Shown here: positions 58,237 to 64,000 of the stretch, one piece after another
How the letters are laid out: each line of letters opens with the position of its first letter
How positions within the stretch are numbered: the first letter of the stretch is position 1
DNA from: Elephas maximus indicus
Taxonomy: Eukaryota; Chordata; Mammalia; Proboscidea; Elephantidae
Direction: 5' to 3'
Length of the DNA stretch: 64,000 bases
Assembly: GCF_024166365.1 (NCBI RefSeq)
Contig: NC_064841.1
Location: 30,248,001 to 30,312,000, forward strand
Notes under the pieces: model-generated
Databases searched by the model: none
What the model was told of the DNA's origin: nothing
Seen by the model: the letters and a program-made list of their open reading frames with translations, nothing else
Program-made: the position numbers and the translations under genes

Positions 58237-60616
58237 CTGTAGAAAAATTGGAGGGAAAACTACTTAGATGAAGAGTTGCATCATTTAAGAGCCATCTTCT
58301 AACGAGGCAGTCTTTCCTAAGAGCATCATGTCTAGTCACTTGAAGACAAACTCAGAGACTGCTACATGAACTGTGTCATCACAATACATTTCAGAATACC
58401 TGTTACAGATTAACAGACATACTTTCATCAAATTTCACATTTATGGAATCTATTCTAAAAATCCATTTTAAAGACTAGTACTCTCCAAATGTACAGCATT
58501 GAGATGTTCTGGTTCTTATTCTTGCTACAACAATCAGCCAGCATACACACTACCCCTAAAGTATTTGTCAGCATACTAGCTAGATAACATTCTCCAACAA
58601 TATTTCATAAAACTAATCCTGAAACTACTTTGTTTGCTAATCCTTAGCAGCAAACCATATTTCCTCATAAATGTAAAAAAAGTTTTATTTTATTTTTTTT
58701 TAGCCCTGAAGAATGAATTCTACCTGTAAATACGGGGAAAAAAGGAGGAAGGTAACTGGCAACTTACACATCCTGCTTATTTCTAACAAACACCTTATTA
58801 AGTATCATTATTTCTATTTTACAGATTAGAAAACTGAGGCTCCAAAACTGAGAAAGAGGATACACCATGGTTACTAACTTCTCCCCTTATTTTGATTCGC
58901 TTCTTACCATGACCCCTTCTCTCAACCCTCACCCCCCACATATTTTCATGTTACATTTTTTTGTGGGAAAAGAGTACCTCAAAAAGGGAACAAGACTCAG
59001 TGGTGGAGGAGGGAGAGTGGAGATCGAAGAGGCATGGTTAGGATGAGCAACAAAGATAGGAGGTCAACAGACAAACAGTGAATGAGGGAGAACAGAACTG
59101 GGAATGAGTTAAAGGGGGGATAAGACAAAAGGGGAGCTGGGTATTCTTCTGAGTCCTGCCTCCGGGAGGCTCTACAACCAGGCAGGGCATGCTGGAAATG
59201 ACCACCTCACCCAACAATGCGCACACTTGGGGGACAGCCACTAACTAACTACAGAGAAAGCAGGAAAACTGTTTTGCCTGATGTTTTCCCAATATTCCAG
59301 TTCAGAACCAAGAAACTAAGTAAAATTGAAAGGAAACAGCCCCAGATGCTAAGCAGCTGTGATCTAAGCTAAATCAAATCATAAGTATAATAACTTGTAT
59401 TGGTGGGAGAACTACATTTTTGTGACGAATTACTGGACAAAGAATTTGAAAGACTAACAAGACTAGAAAATTACATGGCAAAGAATATTTTTAAAGGATT
59501 TAAGATTTGAGGTCCCCAGGCTGTAAGAGAATTATAAATATCTAAACAAACGAACAAACCTATCTTACATCCTGATCAAACATTCTAAAGAAGTTCAGAA
59601 TCTGGAGCAAATTCAACTACTTATTTACAAAATAAATCAATCGCTAGTTTACATAGTTTCCTTATGCCTACAGTTTAGTTCTAGCAGTAGATTAGAAAGG
59701 GAACTGGCTACTGGCACCAGAGACAATGAGAGATGCGAGATGACAGGTGACAACCAGAGGAGAGATGAGAATTACAGGACACAAAAACAAAAACTGATTC
59801 AGAAAGCAGGACGATCTGAGGGCGTTAGCAAAGGCCAGGGCACATAATTGAAGTACCTCAATTGCTTCCTGCCCCCAACACAACAGGAACACAGTAACTG
59901 ACGTTTAAGATCAATATGATATAGTTAAACTATGTTCTGCATACCATTTAGAAAGACAGTTAACTATTTAGAACATTTTAGAATCTCATGAAAAAGATGA
60001 AAGCTTAAAAAAAAAAAAAACCGCAGTGCTTAAAAGAGCAAGCTTCATGTTCTACAAAGCTCACTCAGCAGAGCATTTTGTACCCCAACACTGTATGCTA
60101 AGAGGTATTAATGAGCACGGATCAGCTCACTCTAACATATCAATGAAATCTAACATAAGCTTGAATTCAGTGAGAACTTTTTTTCTAAAAGTCTTTCTAT
60201 TTGCTAAAACTCATTATTTAGAAAACAAAGTTCCACTTTAAATCAGTTTTAGACCTGAAACATTTCAGAATATACGTGCGCAAGAAATCAACTGTTTCCA
60301 GATTGGGTGTACATGACCCTTCGATAACCAGATTTCCTAATAAAGAACCACTGTATGTTGCTGGTAAAATGCTTATTAAAGTCATAAAAACTGGTTCACT
60401 GTTTAACAGTTTTTCCTATTTTAGATATCTGGAATCTCAAATCTTCTAAAGAGCAAACTCTAAGCTTCTTCAGCCAAAGATCTCCTTGAATCCGACTTGT
60501 AATCATTAAGTTCATTTCAAAATACTGCAGTTTGATTTGTAAAAGTTTTACTTCTATTCAAGATTCAAACCAATTGTCCCTTTATTTCCATCACCAAATT
60601 TCAGATGCCACCATAA

Positions 60617-60950
60617 AATAAGAACAAACAAATCTGTCTTGGAAGAAGTACCACCAGAATGCTACTTAAAAGCAAGGATGGCGAGACTGCGTCTTACGTA
60701 CTTGGACATGTTGTCAGGAGGGATCAGTCCCTGGAGAAGGACATCATGCTTGGCAGAGTACAGGGTCAGCGGAAAAGAGGAAAACCCCCAACCAGATGGA
60801 CTGACACAGTGGCTGCAACAATGGGCTCAAGCATACAAACACATTATGTGCATGGCACAGGACTGGGCAGTGTTTCATTCTGTGGTACACATAGGGTTGC
60901 TATGAGTTGGCACTGACTCAACAGCACCTAACAACCACCGCCACCACCAC
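60617..60950 (+). mobile_element. RTE LINE 3' fragment
   Basis: The sequence parallels the reverse complement of 40024-40360: 'aacaaacaaatctgtcttgg', 'gggatcagtccctggagaag', 'atggactgacacagtggctg', then GGGTTGCTATGAGTTGGCAC and CTAACAACC. It ends in a short CCACCGCCACCACC run. The open frames here (60639-60916) are remains of the RTE C-terminus, not a host gene. Confidence 0.85.
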
Positions 60951-61149
60951 CATAAAATAATTGCCAGTACATTCATTTAGTTTTAAACACTCATTCCTCT
61001 CCAGTTTCCGTCCTTTATTTTATTCCCTGTTCTCACACTAATCAACTATAAAAGTCTGTCCCGTACAGGATCACCTAGCGTAGGCCCTTAGCCAATGTTT
61101 GAATTCCCTATTCAAAATCGTTGACAAGTAACTATCCAGCCTCTGCCTG

Positions 61150-61260
61150 AACAGCAGCTGGAGGTCAATTTATCTCATTTACTTTTGTATTCTCAGTGCC
61201 TAGCACCACGCCTGGCATGTAGTAGGGTCTCAACAAATATTTGTTGGATGAATTCTGAAT
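61150..61260 (+). repeat. L2-like LINE 3' end
   Basis: 'tattctcagtgcctagcacc', 'cctggcatgtagtagggtct' and 'aacaaatatttgttggatga' form a good match to the ancient L2 3' end. Confidence 0.65.
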
Positions 61261-62450
61261 GAAAGGGTAGCTCATTAATTCCCAGGGTGGCCTTTTTCAA
61301 GGTTACTCTGCTACCAAGAAACTCACTAGATAGTCTTTCACATTCAATATCCTTCCACCCCATGAATCACCAAAGAAGCCTAGCAATCTCCAGGCTGTAT
61401 CTTTAGAAATCAGAGCTACAAATTAAATAATACAAATGACGGAAAATATACAACAGTAATAATGATAAAATGTAGGGAGTTAATTCTACCCAATATGCTA
61501 TGGGTAAGGCATAAACACATTTAACAAATGATCCTAACTGCATGTTAAGAACAATTAAGAAAAGCATGTATTACACAACAAAACATTCATAGGCATGCCA
61601 GATTTTCTCATCTATTCTGCATTTGTGTCAACATACAAATTAGGTTTTCAAAAAAAGAGCAATATAATTAAATGGCACAGCAGTAATGCTACTGCTCAGG
61701 AATAAAAATTAGATGCTAAAATATGAGGATCTAAAGCCTTTTATCTTACTTTTTAACATGAGAATACTTCATTCCCTTTGTGTATTTAAACATTAAAATA
61801 AAATTTATTACTTGGCAAAGGGGGGAAGCAGATGATTTAGTAGCTTAAGTTAAGGCCTTAACATTTTTAAAATGCTTTTCTCTCCCACCTTCCCCACCAT
61901 TATCTATCCCACAATGAACAGATGGCCTCCTCATCTGAAACACATAAGCAAAATCTGAGACACAATATTCCATCTCCAGGCTCTTTCTCTAAGTCATAGA
62001 ACTCCAAACAATGTCTATGAAAGCCAAATCTAAACAATCTCAAACTACATATAGTAAAGGCACTTATTTAAAATGAGTAAAAATGAAGAAATGTTGTAAA
62101 ACGTTTCTCTAAATTTCTTTATTTTGTGTGCCTGACTGTTTAATAACCAGATTTCCTAAGGAAAAAACGACTGTATTTTGGTAGCACAATGCTTATTAGT
62201 CTCACACTGACAAATAATTTAGAGAGCTCAATTTGATTTACAAAAAAGTAATGAAAAGTTTTGTTACCACTCTCTAGATATAAAAGCAACTCTACCCACT
62301 CAGCGCTGTTCATATAAAATACTCCAATTAGTACTCAAAATATCGAAACCTTTTAAAATTCCTAGACTTAACTTCACTAATAAACTTTTGCTTTTAGGTA
62401 GCACTCCAGTTTTTAATTATAGCATCAGATTAACATTATGACCTTTAATT

Positions 62451-62507
62451 AAGTTGCTATGAGTCAAAACTGACTCGACAGTACTGGGTTTGGTTTTTGG
62501 TTTTGGT
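62451..62507 (+). repeat. AfroSINE 3' tail fragment
   Basis: GTTGCTATGAGTCAAAACTG, then ACTCGACAGTACTGGGTTTG and a GGTTTTTGG tail; only the last 55 bases of the SINE. Confidence 0.85.
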
Positions 62508-63171
62508 AATGGCAAATACCGATGAATTAAAACAAGACAATGCCTCAAAATGCTGGTGGGATTTCTAAAGTTTTAGCAAAAATCAGAGGTAAGCCTTTTT
62601 TAAAATATGAAAAATAGGATTTAAAAAAAATGCTTTATAAAAGACAAGGATTCAGTCTTTAATTTTGGTATTTAAATCATAAGGCAGTAACCATATGAAG
62701 AACATTAATACTAGTAGGTTGTTAAATTTAACGGTCTATCTCTTAAAAGCCTCTTTACACAAGAAATAAAATAGAATGCATATTAAATGCACATACTTTG
62801 TACTGGCCCAACATAAATCGCCAACAATCCTAAGCACATGACTGGATACACAGGCACTAACTCCTTAGGTATTAAGTGAACATACCCATCAGGGTCTTTG
62901 TACTGTGTACAATACTAAGATACTCAAGTGGTCAATACATGATTTCGGAAGGACACAGAAGACACCCTACCAGACAGCTACCAACAACTCTTGCTGAAAG
63001 AAACCGAATCCCTCGGTACAGTATTAGGTTTCCCCAATACTTCCAACATGCTGTGAATGAGTGTTTCAATAACTGAAACAGGAATACTGTTACAAGGTAG
63101 CAAATAGCTACCTAGGAGATTTTAAGGCTTAGTCTCCTGTCTCATTTCACTGTAATCATTAGAATTAATCT

Positions 63172-64000
63172 ATCTCAGGGGACAGCTATATCAATTGTTG
63201 TAACATAGTTCATAAAGATAATGTTCTACAACCTAGGTTGGTGAGTAGCATCTGGAGTCTTAAAAGCTTGCAAGCAACCATCTAACATACAACTATGGGA
63301 GTCTTCCCTTCTGAAGCAAAGGAGAGTAAAGGAAACCAAAAACCCAAGGAAAAAGTCCATAGGACTTAATGCCCACTACAACCGCAGCCTCTTCTAGCCT
63401 GAGACTAGAAGAACTAGATGTTGTCCGGCTACCACTACCGACTATTCCAACCAGGGACGCAATACTGACCAGGGACACGATAGAAGGTCCAGGTTAGAAC
63501 GAGAAAAAAATGTAGAACTTGAATTCCTAAAAAAGGCTAGACTTACTGGCCAATAGAAACTAGAGGAACCCCGGAGACTATTACCCTAAGATACCCTTTG
63601 AAGGAAACCCTGGTGGCATAGTGGTTAAGTGCCATGGCTGCTAACCAAGAGGTCGGCAGTTTGAATCTGTCAGGCGCTCCTTGGAAATGCTATGGCGCAG
63701 TTCTAACTCTATCCTATAGGGTCGCTATGAGTCGGAATTGACTTGACGGCAGTGGGTTATTTACCTTTTGAAACTCAGAACTGAAGCCACTCTCAGTGGC
63801 CACCTTTCATCAAAATAAGAGATTGGCTTATAACATAAATAATATCACCCACGAATACTGTGCTCCCTTAAATTATCATCAACCATATGAGACCAAATGG
63901 TTAACATTTACCGTAAAACAAAGATGAACCGCTAAGGAGAAGCAGGGAAGCCATATTAATGGAAACAGAACAAAAAGAATGGAAATAACAAGAATGTTGA
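63172..64000 (+). mobile_element. L1 3'UTR, runs off the window end
   Basis: 'tctggagtcttaaaagcttg', 'gcagcctcttctagcctgag', 'actagaagaactagatgttg' and, after an AfroSINE, 'gaccaaatggttaacattta' parallel the 3'UTR at 36370-36900 and 34323-34600. Its end lies beyond 64000. Confidence 0.87.
63603..63757 (+). repeat. AfroSINE (short form) inside the L1 3'UTR
   Basis: GGAAACCCTGGTGGCATAGT to GAGTCGGAATTGACTTGACG, near full length. TACCCTTTGA before and TACCTTTTGA after look like a target-site duplication. Confidence 0.93.

Larger units (their letters stand above)
58237..64000 (-). other. SKIL: SKIL intron (continues past the window)
   Basis: The window ends inside the intron upstream of coding exon 2. 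It contains a small MIR piece (58800-58860), an RTE 3' fragment (60617-60950), an L2-like end (61150-61260), AfroSINE pieces (62451-62507, 63603-63757) and an L1 3'UTR (63172-64000). Long AT-rich parts (58240-60600, 61260-62450, 62510-63170) show nothing recognisable. The main SKIL exon is not in the window. Confidence 0.8.

Noticed and set aside
60639-60916. Two overlapping open frames on the plus strand
   Set aside because: They are the broken C-terminus of an RTE element, matching 40024-40360 in reverse, not a host gene.
58237-64000. Search for the large SKIL exon with the Ski/Sno domain
   Set aside because: No frame in this stretch shows the Ski/Sno or SAND-like motifs; the exon must lie beyond base 64000.

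Overview
The window is mammalian nuclear DNA from an afrotherian, most likely an elephant or another paenungulate. This rests on about two dozen AfroSINE copies (tRNA-like head, RTE-type tail) on both strands, an RTE (BovB-like) LINE whose 3' end matches the AfroSINE tail, and several LINE-1 3' ends closing on a shared AATAAA-type tail, set in ordinary eutherian MIR, L2, L1M, MER5 and MLT1 remnants. I cannot separate elephant, manatee and hyrax from sequence alone.

Two protein genes are present, both read from the minus strand. CLDN11 (claudin-11, tight junctions of myelin, Sertoli cells and stria vascularis) is complete: coding exons at 24254-24029, 19755-19591 and 10706-10474 join to exactly 207 codons plus stop with canonical splice sites. 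Its 3'UTR ends near 9450, and its GC-rich promoter lies at about 24255-24640. SKIL (SnoN, a SMAD corepressor that restrains TGF-beta signalling) is represented by its last five coding exons at 58236-58139, 56584-56352, 53567-53326, 53009-52785 and 52104-51946, followed by a long AU-rich 3'UTR running toward 47650. The large first coding exon with the Ski/Sno and SAND-like domains lies beyond base 64000. SKIL upstream of CLDN11 in the same orientation is, as I recall, the human 3q26.2 order.

Layout in plus coordinates: 1-9444, repeat-rich DNA downstream of CLDN11; 9450-24640, CLDN11; 24640-47640, intergenic DNA with nested transposons, including an old L1 split by two AfroSINEs and an RTE (38465-42786), next to a KRAB zinc-finger retropseudogene (42787-45060); 47650-64000, the 3' half of SKIL.

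The observations most worth checking are: a candidate alternative CLDN11 first exon in intron 1 with an in-frame ATG and a phase-matched donor (23379-23346); a GT-to-GC change at the position of the alternative donor that makes the SnoN2 isoform (56490/56489); a 187-bp near-identical dispersed duplication that interrupts the zinc-finger pseudogene; and a SINE with a tRNA-Gly head on an RTE/AfroSINE-like body (20315-20612). I found no prokaryotic system, CRISPR array, intact mobile element or functional tRNA gene.
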